Source of the DNA: Cyclobacteriaceae bacterium
GTDB lineage: Bacteria > Bacteroidota > Bacteroidia > Cytophagales > Cyclobacteriaceae
NCBI GenBank assembly: GCA_020436125.1
Contig: JAGQYK010000007.1
Span: 4,676-68,675, forward strand
Reading direction: 5' to 3'
Length of the DNA: 64,000 nucleotides
Of this stretch, positions 1-7,906 are shown one piece after another (the stretch's first letter is position 1; each line of letters starts with the position of its first letter). The notes below the pieces were generated by a model. The model ran no database searches. It was not told the DNA's origin and worked only from the letters and a program-made list of their open reading frames with translations. A program made the translations under genes and the position numbers.

Positions 1-20
1 GCCAATCCCCATCCCGACAA

Positions 21-539
21 TTAGCGAGAAGTAACTACAGTAGATTCTTTGTAACGGATGGTAGAGGCAGCAATACCAAAGTCCGGAGGAAGTGAAATGT
101 AGGATGCAATTTCCCTGATCCCAATTTTCATAATGGCCATATGATGCACGGCATGTTCAATATTGTAGGTAAGCTCACGGAAATAGTTGGTTTGTATTTT
201 CACGCTGTCTTCACTTTCGCGTTCGTACCCTACCTCTAAAGTAAAAGTAAAGTCTTCCACCTTGCTTGAAATGAAGTCTTTAATCCGGTTGATAGTAGAT
301 AATGCAATAAACTTGTCGCTTTCCATGATCTTGTCGTGCGAGCGTTTGTCATAGTTGACCACTCCATCATTACAACCCGATTCAAGGCAAAGGAAAAATT
401 CAAGTGTATGCCTAAGGTGTTGTCCAATGCTGGAATTTCCTAGGGAAGGACAAGGCAACGAAAAGTCCTTTTCTTCAATTTGTTCTACAACAGCGGCCAA
501 CTGAGACAAAATGGAGTAAGAAGCCTTTATTAGTTGCAT
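21..539 (-). CDS. DinB-like family protein
   Basis: A 172-residue cytoplasmic protein with the outline of a DinB/YfiT-type four-helix bundle. Candidate metal-binding histidines sit in an early helix (IGQHLRHTLEFF, about residues 38-49) and in a late helix (NIEHAVHHMAIMK, about 126-138). Members of this superfamily bind a divalent metal, and some are thiol S-transferases, but the substrate here cannot be read from sequence. There is no signal peptide or membrane segment. A promoter -7 match lies 20 bases before the start. The gene closest in type is the second DinB-like gene at 56645, which is not a close copy. The superfamily call is fairly sure and the function is unknown. Confidence 0.75.
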   Translation of the reverse strand: MQLIKASYSILSQLAAVVEQIEEKDFSLPCPSLGNSSIGQHLRHTLEFFLCLESGCNDGVVNYDKRSHDKIMESDKFIALSTINRIKDFISSKVEDFTFTLEVGYERESEDSVKIQTNYFRELTYNIEHAVHHMAIMKIGIREIASYISLPPDFGIAASTIRYKESTVVTSR

Positions 540-558
540 AAATTTTTAAATCAATGGG

Positions 559-566
559 CAAATATA
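559..566 (-). promoter_or_regulatory. Bacteroidota-type -7 promoter element for the DinB-like gene
   Basis: Read on the minus strand this is TATATTTG, an exact match to the Bacteroidota -7 consensus TAnnTTTG. It ends 20 bases before the start codon at 539, leaving a short leader. No clear -33 TTG is visible at the usual distance. Confidence 0.45.
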
Positions 567-591
567 CTTTATGAAGTGCTTTGTAATCAGT

Positions 592-1053
592 CTATTGCAC
601 TATTTTCTTCCAATTTTGATCAGCTTTGGATTTTAAATCTTTTTCATTTTTGTTCCAGTCTGTGAGGGTATTATTTCCCCAGAAATTGTAGAATAAATAA
701 AGCTTACCGTTCAAAATCTTATAAGTCTCTGGGTCCACTTTTACCTTTTCACCCGTTTCGCCCATGGCATACGCACACCACCCACCATAAGCCGGCTCAT
801 ATTGATCTGGATTGCTTTTGAATTTATTTAGATTGGTTTGGTTGGCAAACCAGTAAGTAATGTTTTTATAAGTGTAGCTGAGTTGAGATTTGCCTTCGAT
901 GGGATGGTTAGAAAAATAACTGACAGGATCGTACCCTTCCAAAGCGATGGCTTTTTTCAGGTTGTATTGTTTACTGCGTACATCATTATTCTGACTGTAA
1001 GCGGCCGAAATAAGGGCCAAACTTATAAGGAGTCCGAAAATCAATTGTTTCAT
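592..1053 (-). CDS. Exported YHS-domain protein
   Basis: A 153-residue protein with a clear N-terminal signal peptide (hydrophobic core, then AYSQ near residue 20), so it is likely periplasmic. The rest is one YHS domain: GYDPVSYF near residues 40-47, an aromatic-rich stretch with YTYKN and YWFAN, and the tail YGGWCAYAMG near 89-98. YHS domains are linked to metal binding and occur alone in small secreted proteins of Bacteroidota and Proteobacteria. The single Cys in the GGWCAYA segment is typical. It lies between the DinB-like gene and recX with its own spacing, so no operon partner is obvious. Family call is sure; substrate unknown. Confidence 0.88.
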   Translation of the reverse strand: MKQLIFGLLISLALISAAYSQNNDVRSKQYNLKKAIALEGYDPVSYFSNHPIEGKSQLSYTYKNITYWFANQTNLNKFKSNPDQYEPAYGGWCAYAMGETGEKVKVDPETYKILNGKLYLFYNFWGNNTLTDWNKNEKDLKSKADQNWKKIVQ

Positions 1054-1165
1054 TGGGGCATTATTAACGCGTCAAAAACCAAAATCAGGCTAATTTTAGT
1101 GAACTAACGTGATATTGATAGATTTCGGTTCTTTGAATTGGCCTATTTGTCCTCCAAGCAACAGA

Positions 1166-1648
1166 TTAAAGCGATATTTCCTTAAGAATCCCCCAAACAA
1201 GGTCAGGTTCGAACCCTTTCATAATCGCGTGGCGCGCTACTTTATCTTTCTTTTTAAAGAGATTTTCTTCATCTGTGGCGGACCACTTCTTTTCAAGTAG
1301 GGAGGTTAATGCTTCTCTGTAATCATTATCATCAATTTCCTTCATTCCGATATTGATGCATCGGCTGGTAAGCCCGTGGCTCTCAAGCTCTCTTTCAATC
1401 TTTCTCCTGCCCCATTTTTTCATTCGAAATTTGCCACCGGCATAGGACTTGGCAAACCTTTCCTCATTTAAAAAGTCTTCAGTGATGAGTCTGGTAAGGA
1501 GGTCTTCTACTTCACTTCCCCACAATCCATAGTCATAGAGCTTGTTGCGCACTTCCTTGTGCGAGCGCTCTTGATAGGCACAGTAGTGATATATCTTTTG
1601 AAGAGCTTGTTGGGGAGTTAATTTCTGCTTCCTTTTTTCCACAACCAA
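1166..1648 (-). CDS. recX: Regulatory protein RecX
   Basis: A 160-residue all-helical protein that matches RecX, the modulator of RecA filaments in recombination and SOS repair. It has three repeated three-helix units. The first carries the family pattern ALQKIYHYCAYQERSHKEV (residues about 14-32), followed by LITEDFLNEERFAKSYAGGKF, in which the N-E-x-R-F-A core is a hallmark of the family. Length is normal. recA is not in the window, so it is not co-transcribed with recA here. A 112-base gap separates it from the YHS gene. Confidence 0.92.
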   Translation of the reverse strand: MVVEKRKQKLTPQQALQKIYHYCAYQERSHKEVRNKLYDYGLWGSEVEDLLTRLITEDFLNEERFAKSYAGGKFRMKKWGRRKIERELESHGLTSRCINIGMKEIDDNDYREALTSLLEKKWSATDEENLFKKKDKVARHAIMKGFEPDLVWGILKEISL

Positions 1649-1697
1649 AGTTGCTAAGGATGTGTACAGAAATCAATCAAGAATGAATTATTCTTCC

Positions 1698-2174
1698 TTA
1701 TTGCTTGATATAGCCTTTTGTTTTTAGGATGCTGGTAACAAACTTCCTTTCATTTTCACTGTTGAAAATTTTGAATGGAAGATGAATCAATTGGGCTTTA
1801 TTGACCATGAGTAAAAAATGATCCTTACCAATTTGCGCACTTTTTATTTGATCCCATTTCATGGGCATTCCTTCACGTGCACTCAATTTGATTAATACCT
1901 GCTGGCTATTGATTTCGTAGGATAATCTTTCAAATAGCATTTTACCTTGTTCCAACTGAGTGACCCCATAAAATTGAACCCACCAAAAAAGAAGATAAAG
2001 TGCTGCCCCAATGAAGGCTCCGATAAACCACCAAATACTGGGTATCCATATGTAACCCAGGCAGATTGCAATTACGATCAGACCTACCCACCATTGCTGC
2101 TTTAATATATTGCGCATAGCAAGTTTGATATAACTCTTCTTTTCTAATCTATAATTTTTGGTCTTGACAATCAT
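1698..2174 (-). CDS. YcxB-like inner-membrane protein
   Basis: A 158-residue protein with two adjacent transmembrane helices (about residues 29-46 and 49-67, rich in Trp and Ile), followed by a soluble C-terminal domain of about 80 residues. The C-terminal pattern (FERLSYEI, then MKWDQIKSAQIGKDHFLL, then HLPFKIF) resembles the YcxB-like C-terminal domain, a beta-rich fold of unknown function found in small bacterial membrane proteins. Expression is probably from its own promoter, because a perfect -7 element lies just upstream. Function unknown. Confidence 0.7.
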   Translation of the reverse strand: MIVKTKNYRLEKKSYIKLAMRNILKQQWWVGLIVIAICLGYIWIPSIWWFIGAFIGAALYLLFWWVQFYGVTQLEQGKMLFERLSYEINSQQVLIKLSAREGMPMKWDQIKSAQIGKDHFLLMVNKAQLIHLPFKIFNSENERKFVTSILKTKGYIKQ

Positions 2175-2202
2175 GATAGTATGTACGCTAGAAAATGAGG
2201 GG

Positions 2203-2210
2203 CAAAATTA
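2203..2210 (-). promoter_or_regulatory. -7 promoter element for the YcxB-like gene
   Basis: On the minus strand this reads TAATTTTG, matching TAnnTTTG. It lies 28 bases upstream of the start at 2174, so the YcxB-like gene is probably transcribed separately from nadC. Confidence 0.45.
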
Positions 2211-2215
2211 GGCTG

Positions 2216-2232
2216 TTTACGCGAGGCGTAAA
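2216..2232. terminator. Short hairpin between nadC and the YcxB-like gene
   Basis: TTTACGC and GCGTAAA form a perfect 7-bp stem around a 3-base loop. It sits 4 bases beyond the nadC stop in the direction of transcription. On that strand the stem is not followed by a T-run, so termination is possible but weakly supported. Confidence 0.3.
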
Positions 2233-2235
2233 AAT

Positions 2236-3099
2236 TTATTCCAAGACTTTAAGGCTTAAATCAAGGCTTTTGACAGAGTGAGTGAGTGCTCCCACAGAAA
2301 TGAAATCTACCCCGCATTCAGCAACATCTCTTAAGGTTAGTTCTGTAATGCCTCCGCTGGCTTCCGTTTTGCATTGGCCATTTACAAGGGCAACTGCCTC
2401 TTTCATCAATTGAGGGCTCATGTTATCCAGCATAATCACATCCGCACCTCCTACACGAAGCACTTCTTTCACTTCTTCCAGATTGCGCGTCTCTACTTCT
2501 ATCTTGAGTTTTTTATTCTGTTTGGCCAAATAGGCTTTTGTATTATTAATGGCATTTTCAATTCCTCCCGCCATATCGATATGGTTGTCTTTCAACATGA
2601 TCATATCGTACAGTGCGTAGCGATGATTGAGCCCACCACCAATAAGTACGGCCCACTTTTCGGGGAGCCTGAAATTGGGTGTGGTTTTTCTGGTGTCCAT
2701 TAGTTGGGCAGAGGTGCCTTCAATAATACGGCATAAGCGATGTGTATAGGTAGCTATACCACTCATGCGTTGCATGCAGTTGAGGACCAAACGTTCTGTG
2801 GATAGCAAGGAACGGGCTGATCCTTCTACAACAAATGCGATCTCGCCTTTTTTCATAGAATCTCCATCCTTTTTTTCAAAAGTGATGGAGAGGTTGGGAT
2901 CGTAATGATGAAATATTTTTTCCGCTAGCTCCAGTCCAGCAATGATACCATCGTCTTTAACTAAAAGTTTGGCTTTATTGGTGGCGGTGGCAGGAATGGC
3001 AGCAAGGGAAGAATGGTCGCCTTCTCCAATGTCTTCAGCTAATGCAGAAGTAATAAAGGTGGAAAGCGCTTCGTCAGTGAGGTACGTGGGTCGGATCAT
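2236..3099 (-). CDS. nadC: Nicotinate-nucleotide pyrophosphorylase (carboxylating)
   Basis: A 287-residue quinolinate phosphoribosyltransferase, which converts quinolinate and PRPP to nicotinic acid mononucleotide, CO2 and PPi in de novo NAD synthesis. Family motifs are present: LAEDIGEGDHSS near the N terminus, RLVLNCMQRMSGIAT near 103-117, MDTRKTTPNFR near 134-144 (phosphate and quinolinate binding), GGGLNHRYALYDMIMLKDNHI near 154-174, IEVETRN, and EASGGI near 246. Length is typical. Its ATG overlaps the stop of the upstream DUF4783 gene by 4 bases (ATGA), so the two are translationally coupled. nadA and nadB are not in the window. Confidence 0.97.
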   Translation of the reverse strand: MIRPTYLTDEALSTFITSALAEDIGEGDHSSLAAIPATATNKAKLLVKDDGIIAGLELAEKIFHHYDPNLSITFEKKDGDSMKKGEIAFVVEGSARSLLSTERLVLNCMQRMSGIATYTHRLCRIIEGTSAQLMDTRKTTPNFRLPEKWAVLIGGGLNHRYALYDMIMLKDNHIDMAGGIENAINNTKAYLAKQNKKLKIEVETRNLEEVKEVLRVGGADVIMLDNMSPQLMKEAVALVNGQCKTEASGGITELTLRDVAECGVDFISVGALTHSVKSLDLSLKVLE

Positions 3100-3503
3100 T
3101 CCTTCACGAAACTGATTTCATGGATCAGGTAGGTGGTGCTTATCTCTTTTACTAGCATGAGTACGTTGTAACTATCATTGTTGCTTACATACCTGCCTAT
3201 AGCAAATTGTTGTCCCCCTTTTGATGCGCCTTTATGCACGATCGTAAAGCTGGTAGCGGGATGTTTTTTGAAGAAATCACGAAAAACGAATTCAGCCTGT
3301 GCTTTACTGTAGGTATTCACATTGCCTTCGATATTTATCTCCACATTTTGGTTCAAATGCTTCGACATTTCTTTTGCGCTTCCTGTTTTAATTACGTCCC
3401 TGATAGGGTCAAAAATAGCATCCTGAGCATATGAATGCTGTATTGCAACACAAAACGCAAGCACAACCACCAACCCAACAATTTTTATTCTCCTGTACTT
3501 CAT
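3096..3503 (-). CDS. Exported DUF4783 protein
   Basis: A 135-residue protein with a signal peptide (hydrophobic stretch VGLVVVLAFCVAI, then YAQ near residue 26), probably periplasmic. The mature part (IFDPIRDVIKTGSAKEMSKHL, then FVFRDFFKKHPATSF, then GRYVSNNDSY) matches the small NTF2-like DUF4783 family, common in Bacteroidota and often beside nadC. It is the first gene of a two-gene unit with nadC (4-base overlap), with a -7 promoter element upstream. No catalytic residues can be named. Function unknown. Confidence 0.8.
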   Translation of the reverse strand: MKYRRIKIVGLVVVLAFCVAIQHSYAQDAIFDPIRDVIKTGSAKEMSKHLNQNVEINIEGNVNTYSKAQAEFVFRDFFKKHPATSFTIVHKGASKGGQQFAIGRYVSNNDSYNVLMLVKEISTTYLIHEISFVKE

Positions 3504-3520
3504 TTCAAATGATTACTGAC

Positions 3521-3528
3521 CAAAATTA
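3521..3528 (-). promoter_or_regulatory. -7 promoter element for the DUF4783-nadC unit
   Basis: On the minus strand this reads TAATTTTG, matching TAnnTTTG, 17 bases upstream of the start codon at 3503. It would drive both DUF4783 and nadC. Confidence 0.45.
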
Positions 3529-3633
3529 TGCCATTAAATGATATCACCTAAATATAAAACTAATATTCCCGAACCTAACACACGTTAAAACTGTAATTGG
3601 ATTGGATAACAGGGATAATCCTCATGGGAGGGT

Positions 3634-3641
3634 TATATTTG
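3634..3641 (+). promoter_or_regulatory. -7 promoter element for gpmI
   Basis: TATATTTG is an exact match to TAnnTTTG and ends 18 bases before the ATG at 3660. Its position inside the longer open frame that begins at a TTG at 3597 argues that gpmI starts at 3660. Confidence 0.5.
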
Positions 3642-3659
3642 CCGCCAACAATAGCAATT

Positions 3660-5186
3660 ATGAATTCGAAGGTTTTACTCATGATTTTGGATGGGTGGGG
3701 TATTGCTAAAAACAAAAAAGTATCAGCAATAGATCACGCCCACACGCCCTACATTAATGCTTTATACGGGAAATATCCCCATGGTAAGTTAGAGGCCTCA
3801 GGTCTCGCTGTAGGGTTGCCTACCGGGCAGATGGGAAATTCTGAGGTAGGTCACATGAATATCGGGGCCGGAAGGGTTGTTTACCAAGATCTGGTAAGGG
3901 TTAATAAAGCAATTGAAGATAAAGAGCTTGACCGTAACCCCGTTTTGCTGGAGTCTTTTAAATATGCCCGTGAAAATAATAAAAAGGTTCATTTGATAGG
4001 ATTAATTTCTGATGGCGGTGTTCATTCGCACATCAACCATGTCAAAGCCATATGCACCATTGCAAAGAACAATAATGTAGAAAATTTATTTGTCCATGCA
4101 TTTACAGATGGAAGAGATACCGATCCTAAAGGGGGAGTTGGTTATTTAACAGATTTGCAAAACCATATGCAGAAAACTGCGGGCAAGTTGGCGAGTGTGA
4201 TAGGAAGATACTATGCTATGGATAGGGACCACAGATGGGAGCGGGTGAAGTTTGCTTATGATGCCATGGTCAATGGACTGGGAGAAAAGACAAAAGACCC
4301 AATAGCGGCAATTGAACAATCGTATAAAAATGGAATTACTGATGAATTTTTGAAGCCGATTATTATGGTAGACTCATCTGAAAAACCATTGGCGATTATA
4401 CAGGAGGGAGACGTGGTGATTTGTTTCAACTTCAGAACAGATCGAGGAAGGCAAATTACAATGGCACTTACTCAGCAAAATTTTGCCGAGCAAAACATGC
4501 ATGCACTGCCGCTTCATTATGTGACGCTTACTAGCTATGACGATTCGTTCACAGGGGTTAAGGTGATATTTGAAAAAGACAATCTGAGTAATACTCTTGG
4601 GGAAGTGATTTCAAAGGCTGGGAAAAAGCAAATACGAATAGCGGAGACTGAAAAATATCCTCATGTCACCTTCTTTTTTTCTGGTGGGCGTGAAGTTCCA
4701 TTTGAGGGAGAATCAAGAATTCTTTGTCCTTCACCCAAAGTAGCTACCTACGATTTGCAACCGGAAATGAGTGCTAGAGATATACGGGATAAAATTATTC
4801 CAGAGCTAGAGAAACAATCGGCAGACTTCATATGTCTCAATTTCGCAAACCCTGATATGGTTGGCCACACCGGTGTTTTTAGCGCAGGGGTGATTGCTTG
4901 TGAAACAGTAGATCAATGCAATGAGGCCGTTACAGAGACCGCACTTAAAAATGGTTACACCACTATTATCATTGCAGATCATGGTAATGCAGATATTATG
5001 ATCAATGAAGATGGGTCACCTAACACAGCACACACAACTAATTTGGTGCCTTGTATTTTTGTATCTCCTGATTACAAAGGAGAAGTAAAGGATGGAAAAC
5101 TAGGTGATTTGGCGCCTACCATTCTCACACTAATGGGCATTCCTATTCCATCCGAAATGACAGGAAATGTCTTAATAGAATCATAA
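3660..5186 (+). CDS. gpmI: 2,3-bisphosphoglycerate-independent phosphoglycerate mutase
   Basis: A 508-residue cofactor-independent phosphoglycerate mutase that interconverts 3- and 2-phosphoglycerate in glycolysis. The alkaline-phosphatase-like metalloenzyme motifs are clear: LMILDGWG near the N terminus (first Mn ligand Asp), GQMGNSEVGHMNIGAGR near residues 57-73 with the phosphorylated Ser, FTDGRDTDP near 150, YAMDRDHRWER near 183, and the second metal cluster NPDMVGHTG and IIADHGNAD in the C-terminal third. The open frame extends 21 codons further upstream to a TTG, but ATG at 3660 gives the normal family N terminus and lies downstream of a promoter element. Length is typical. A lipoprotein gene follows after 2 bases. 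Confidence 0.97.
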   Translation: MNSKVLLMILDGWGIAKNKKVSAIDHAHTPYINALYGKYPHGKLEASGLAVGLPTGQMGNSEVGHMNIGAGRVVYQDLVRVNKAIEDKELDRNPVLLESFKYARENNKKVHLIGLISDGGVHSHINHVKAICTIAKNNNVENLFVHAFTDGRDTDPKGGVGYLTDLQNHMQKTAGKLASVIGRYYAMDRDHRWERVKFAYDAMVNGLGEKTKDPIAAIEQSYKNGITDEFLKPIIMVDSSEKPLAIIQEGDVVICFNFRTDRGRQITMALTQQNFAEQNMHALPLHYVTLTSYDDSFTGVKVIFEKDNLSNTLGEVISKAGKKQIRIAETEKYPHVTFFFSGGREVPFEGESRILCPSPKVATYDLQPEMSARDIRDKIIPELEKQSADFICLNFANPDMVGHTGVFSAGVIACETVDQCNEAVTETALKNGYTTIIIADHGNADIMINEDGSPNTAHTTNLVPCIFVSPDYKGEVKDGKLGDLAPTILTLMGIPIPSEMTGNVLIES

Positions 5187-5188
5187 TA

Positions 5189-5767
5189 ATGAGATTTAGT
5201 TTAATGGTTATTCTGGGTGCATTGGCAATTACCTCTTGTCAGAACAACACTACAGTTTCTAAAAAATATTTTGATATCGATAGCCTCATTGATAAGCAAC
5301 TGGTGTATTTGGAAAAAACTGGAGCTTCACTCACGAAAGTAGCCTCAATTGATAGCGTAAATGATAAGGCCAATTTTAAACCTGATAGTGCAGCCTGGGC
5401 GAAAGAATTAGAAGTGTTTCGCCATCTCGATATTATCAATAAGCCGATATATGTAGATGCTTATGATATAACAGACGGGCAAAAGGACGTCAATAGTAAT
5501 TTGATAGTAAGAAGCTTTACTGCCAATAAGGAAATTCCTGTAAAAAGTTTAAAGCTTTTCTATCAAGGAAGTCCACAACGACTTAGAAAATTGGAGGCCA
5601 TTCTGAATGAGCAGAACTCACTTTACTACACCTCGCGAAAACTCTCATTGGAGTTAGAAGATGTCAATGAACAGCTTATTCTTTCCAGATATAATGTGCG
5701 AGGAGTTCAGAAAATGATTCTTCGCGATAGTGTCAGGTTCTCGATCGCTTCAAAAGTTATTTATTAA
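5189..5767 (+). CDS. Lipoprotein of unknown function
   Basis: A 192-residue protein with a lipoprotein signal ending in a lipobox (AITSC, Cys17), so it is probably lipid-anchored in the envelope. The mature region is mixed alpha/beta (FDIDSLIDKQ, then WAKELEVFRHLDIINKP, then SLKLFYQGSPQRL). I do not recognise a characterised family, though a similar lipoprotein next to gpmI would fit a conserved Cytophagales hypothetical. It starts 2 bases after the gpmI stop and is followed 20 bases later by an ABC exporter gene, so all three are likely in one operon. Confidence 0.72.
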   Translation: MRFSLMVILGALAITSCQNNTTVSKKYFDIDSLIDKQLVYLEKTGASLTKVASIDSVNDKANFKPDSAAWAKELEVFRHLDIINKPIYVDAYDITDGQKDVNSNLIVRSFTANKEIPVKSLKLFYQGSPQRLRKLEAILNEQNSLYYTSRKLSLELEDVNEQLILSRYNVRGVQKMILRDSVRFSIASKVIY

Positions 5768-5787
5768 TAAAGGATCAGCACAAGGAT

Positions 5788-7572
5788 ATGGTGGAGCAAG
5801 CAAAGACCGAAGAAGAAAAACCAAAGCTCAATCGCTCCGGTTTTAAAAAACTGATAGGTGTTTTTTCTTTTGTCAGACCTTATCAATGGATATTGTTTCT
5901 GGGAATTATTTGCTTGGTCTTGTCGAGCGTCACCTTGCTCTCATTTCCCTACTTTGCAGGAAAGTTGCTTGATGTCGCTTCAGGGAAGGGCGGATTTATT
6001 CTTTCAAGTATTAATCAGATTGCGCTTGCTTTACTGGCCATCTTGATAGTTCAGGGGGTATTCTCCTTTATAAGGGTATACACCTTTGCCATTGTAAGTG
6101 AGAAAACATTGGCAGACATCCGACTTACCGTATATGAAAAAATGCTTTGGCTTCCACTCACCTTTTTTGATAAAAGACGTGTTGGGGAATTGATCAGTCG
6201 CATCACTTCTGATGTAGGGATTTTGCAGGATGCATTTACGGTCACTTTAGCTGAACTGCTTAGGCAGGTGATGGTACTGATCGCTGGAACCATTGTCATT
6301 TTTGTATTGACGCCCAAGCTAACCTTATTTATGTTGCTGACTTTCCCTGTCTTGGTGTTGGCAGCCTTATTTTTTGGGAGGTTCATAAGAAAACTCTCAA
6401 AAAAGACACAGGATCAGTTGGCATCCACTAATGTGATTGTTGAAGAGACTTTGCAGTCGATTACAGTTGTCAAATCTTTTACCAACGAATTATTTGAAGT
6501 AGCCCGTTACAACAAGTCTCTAAAGGAGGTTGTTCGTATTGCACTTCATGCTGCTAAATACAGAGGTGTTTTTATCTCGTTTACTATTGTAGCATTATTT
6601 GGTGGTATTGTGGCGGTGAGCTGGTATGGAGCATTTCTTGTGCAAGCCAACGAAGTGACAGTGGGGGAACTGTTTTCGTTTGTACTCTATACCACTTTTA
6701 TCGGAGGTTCAATAGCTGGGTTAGGCGATATCTATAGTCAGTTACAAAAATCTGTGGGTGCCTCAGAGCGTATCATGGAAATATTAGCGGAGACGGATGA
6801 AAAGAATGAGGCTGTTACTACATTGAAACTTGAGGGTAACATACAGTTTAAGGGCGTTGCATTTTCATATCCAACTCGTGCCGATTTGACGGTATTGAAA
6901 ACAATTGATTTTGAAATTGAAGCAGGTCAGAAAGTAGCACTGGTAGGGCCAAGTGGATCAGGTAAGTCAACCATTACCAGTTTGCTATTGCGCTATTACC
7001 AGCCCAACGCAGGTGTGGTAATGGTAGATGGGCAACCTATTAATAAATACCAACTTTCGGATTATAGAAGTAATATTGGAGTAGTTCCTCAAGAAGTAAT
7101 ACTGTTTGGAGGCACAATAAGAGAAAACATTGCGTACGGAAAACCAACCGCAACGGATCAGGAGATTGAGGAGGCCGCCAGAAAGGCCAATGCTTTAGAC
7201 TTTATTCTTTCCTTTCCTGAGCAAATGGATACGTTGGTTGGAGATAGGGGTGTAAAACTATCTGGTGGGCAACGTCAAAGGGTGGCTATTGCGCGGGCAA
7301 TTCTCAAGGACCCTAAAATTTTGATCTTGGATGAAGCTACTTCTTCGTTAGATGCGGAATCTGAAAAAGCGGTTCAGGATGCTCTTGAAAACCTTATGGA
7401 GGGTAGAACTACAATCATCATTGCCCACCGCTTAAGTACCATTAGGAAGGTAGATAGGATATTGGTAATCAAAGAAGGCCTTATTGCTGAATCCGGCTCT
7501 CATGAGGAGCTAATAGGTAACAGTGATGGTATATACAGCAACTTGTTAAAGTTGCAGTTTGACGAGCGTTAG
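5788..7572 (+). CDS. ABC exporter, fused permease and ATPase (MsbA/ABCB type)
   Basis: A 594-residue half-transporter that would work as a homodimer in the inner membrane. The N-terminal type-1 exporter domain (about residues 30-330) has six hydrophobic helices. The nucleotide-binding domain (about 345-590) has Walker A GPSGSGKST (about 386-394), Q-loop VVPQEV, signature LSGGQ (about 491-495), Walker B ILILDEATS (about 510-518) and the H-loop IIAHRLS. This is the MsbA/BmrA-like class that exports lipids, peptides or drugs. The substrate cannot be deduced. It closes the gpmI-lipoprotein-ABC run and is followed by a 334-base gap. Confidence 0.93.
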   Translation: MVEQAKTEEEKPKLNRSGFKKLIGVFSFVRPYQWILFLGIICLVLSSVTLLSFPYFAGKLLDVASGKGGFILSSINQIALALLAILIVQGVFSFIRVYTFAIVSEKTLADIRLTVYEKMLWLPLTFFDKRRVGELISRITSDVGILQDAFTVTLAELLRQVMVLIAGTIVIFVLTPKLTLFMLLTFPVLVLAALFFGRFIRKLSKKTQDQLASTNVIVEETLQSITVVKSFTNELFEVARYNKSLKEVVRIALHAAKYRGVFISFTIVALFGGIVAVSWYGAFLVQANEVTVGELFSFVLYTTFIGGSIAGLGDIYSQLQKSVGASERIMEILAETDEKNEAVTTLKLEGNIQFKGVAFSYPTRADLTVLKTIDFEIEAGQKVALVGPSGSGKSTITSLLLRYYQPNAGVVMVDGQPINKYQLSDYRSNIGVVPQEVILFGGTIRENIAYGKPTATDQEIEEAARKANALDFILSFPEQMDTLVGDRGVKLSGGQRQRVAIARAILKDPKILILDEATSSLDAESEKAVQDALENLMEGRTTIIIAHRLSTIRKVDRILVIKEGLIAESGSHEELIGNSDGIYSNLLKLQFDER

Positions 7573-7810
7573 CATATAGCTACACCTTTTTCATGCAAGC
7601 ATTTTGCCCATCGACCAGAGACAAAAAACTCGATAAATTTTGTAATAATTTGATGGGAATAATGTCTAAACCTAGGATTTGATTTGCTTTTAAGTCGAAT
7701 AGAGGGATGAAGTGACACTCTTTAGAGCGTTCATTTAATTGGCTAAAATGGTCGGTTTCCTTTTGTCAGAGCGCAGTATTAAACACACGTGTAAGTTTTA
7801 AGGATTAGTT

Positions 7811-7818
7811 TATATTTG
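7811..7818 (+). promoter_or_regulatory. -7 promoter element for terC
   Basis: TATATTTG matches TAnnTTTG exactly. A transcript starting about 6 bases downstream would have a leader of roughly 80 bases that includes the hairpin at 7839-7877. No convincing -33 TTG is seen at the expected spacing. Confidence 0.5.
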
Positions 7819-7838
7819 TAGCTATAGAAATTTAATAA

Positions 7839-7883
7839 GGGGTGATTATATGCCTTTCTTTGGCCAATAATCACCTCTTTTTT
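7839..7883 (+). terminator. Terminator-like hairpin with T-run in the terC leader
   Basis: Left arm 7839-7849 and right arm 7867-7877 form an 11-bp stem (GGTGATTAT pairs perfectly with ATAATCACC, plus one G-U and one G-C pair at the base). The loop is 17 bases and six T residues follow at 7878-7883. It has the form of an intrinsic terminator but sits between the likely promoter and the terC start, so it may be an attenuator. A six-codon reading frame (ATG 7850 to TAA 7868-7870) occupies the loop. Confidence 0.6.
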
Positions 7884-7906
7884 ACTCAAAAACACGAAAA
7901 AGGTAA

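Larger units (their letters stand above)
7573..7906. other. 334-base intergenic region with a terC promoter and leader
   Basis: No gene is seen on either strand. The left 230 bases contain only short unremarkable sequence with a weak 4-bp stem (TAGC/GCTA) right after the ABC gene. The right part contains a -7 promoter match at 7811 and a hairpin with a T-run at 7839-7883, described separately. Confidence 0.6.

Noticed and set aside
1199..1216. GGTTCGAACC-like stretch suggesting a tRNA T-arm
   Set aside because: It lies within recX coding sequence, and no cloverleaf can be drawn around it.
1109..1300. Short plus-strand frame at the recX end
   Set aside because: It lies mostly over recX on the opposite strand and shows no recognisable protein pattern.
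3604..3620. A near match to the I-SceI recognition site (GGATAACAGGG) upstream of gpmI
   Set aside because: The remaining bases do not fit (an extra A before TAAT), and no homing endonuclease gene is near. Taken as chance.
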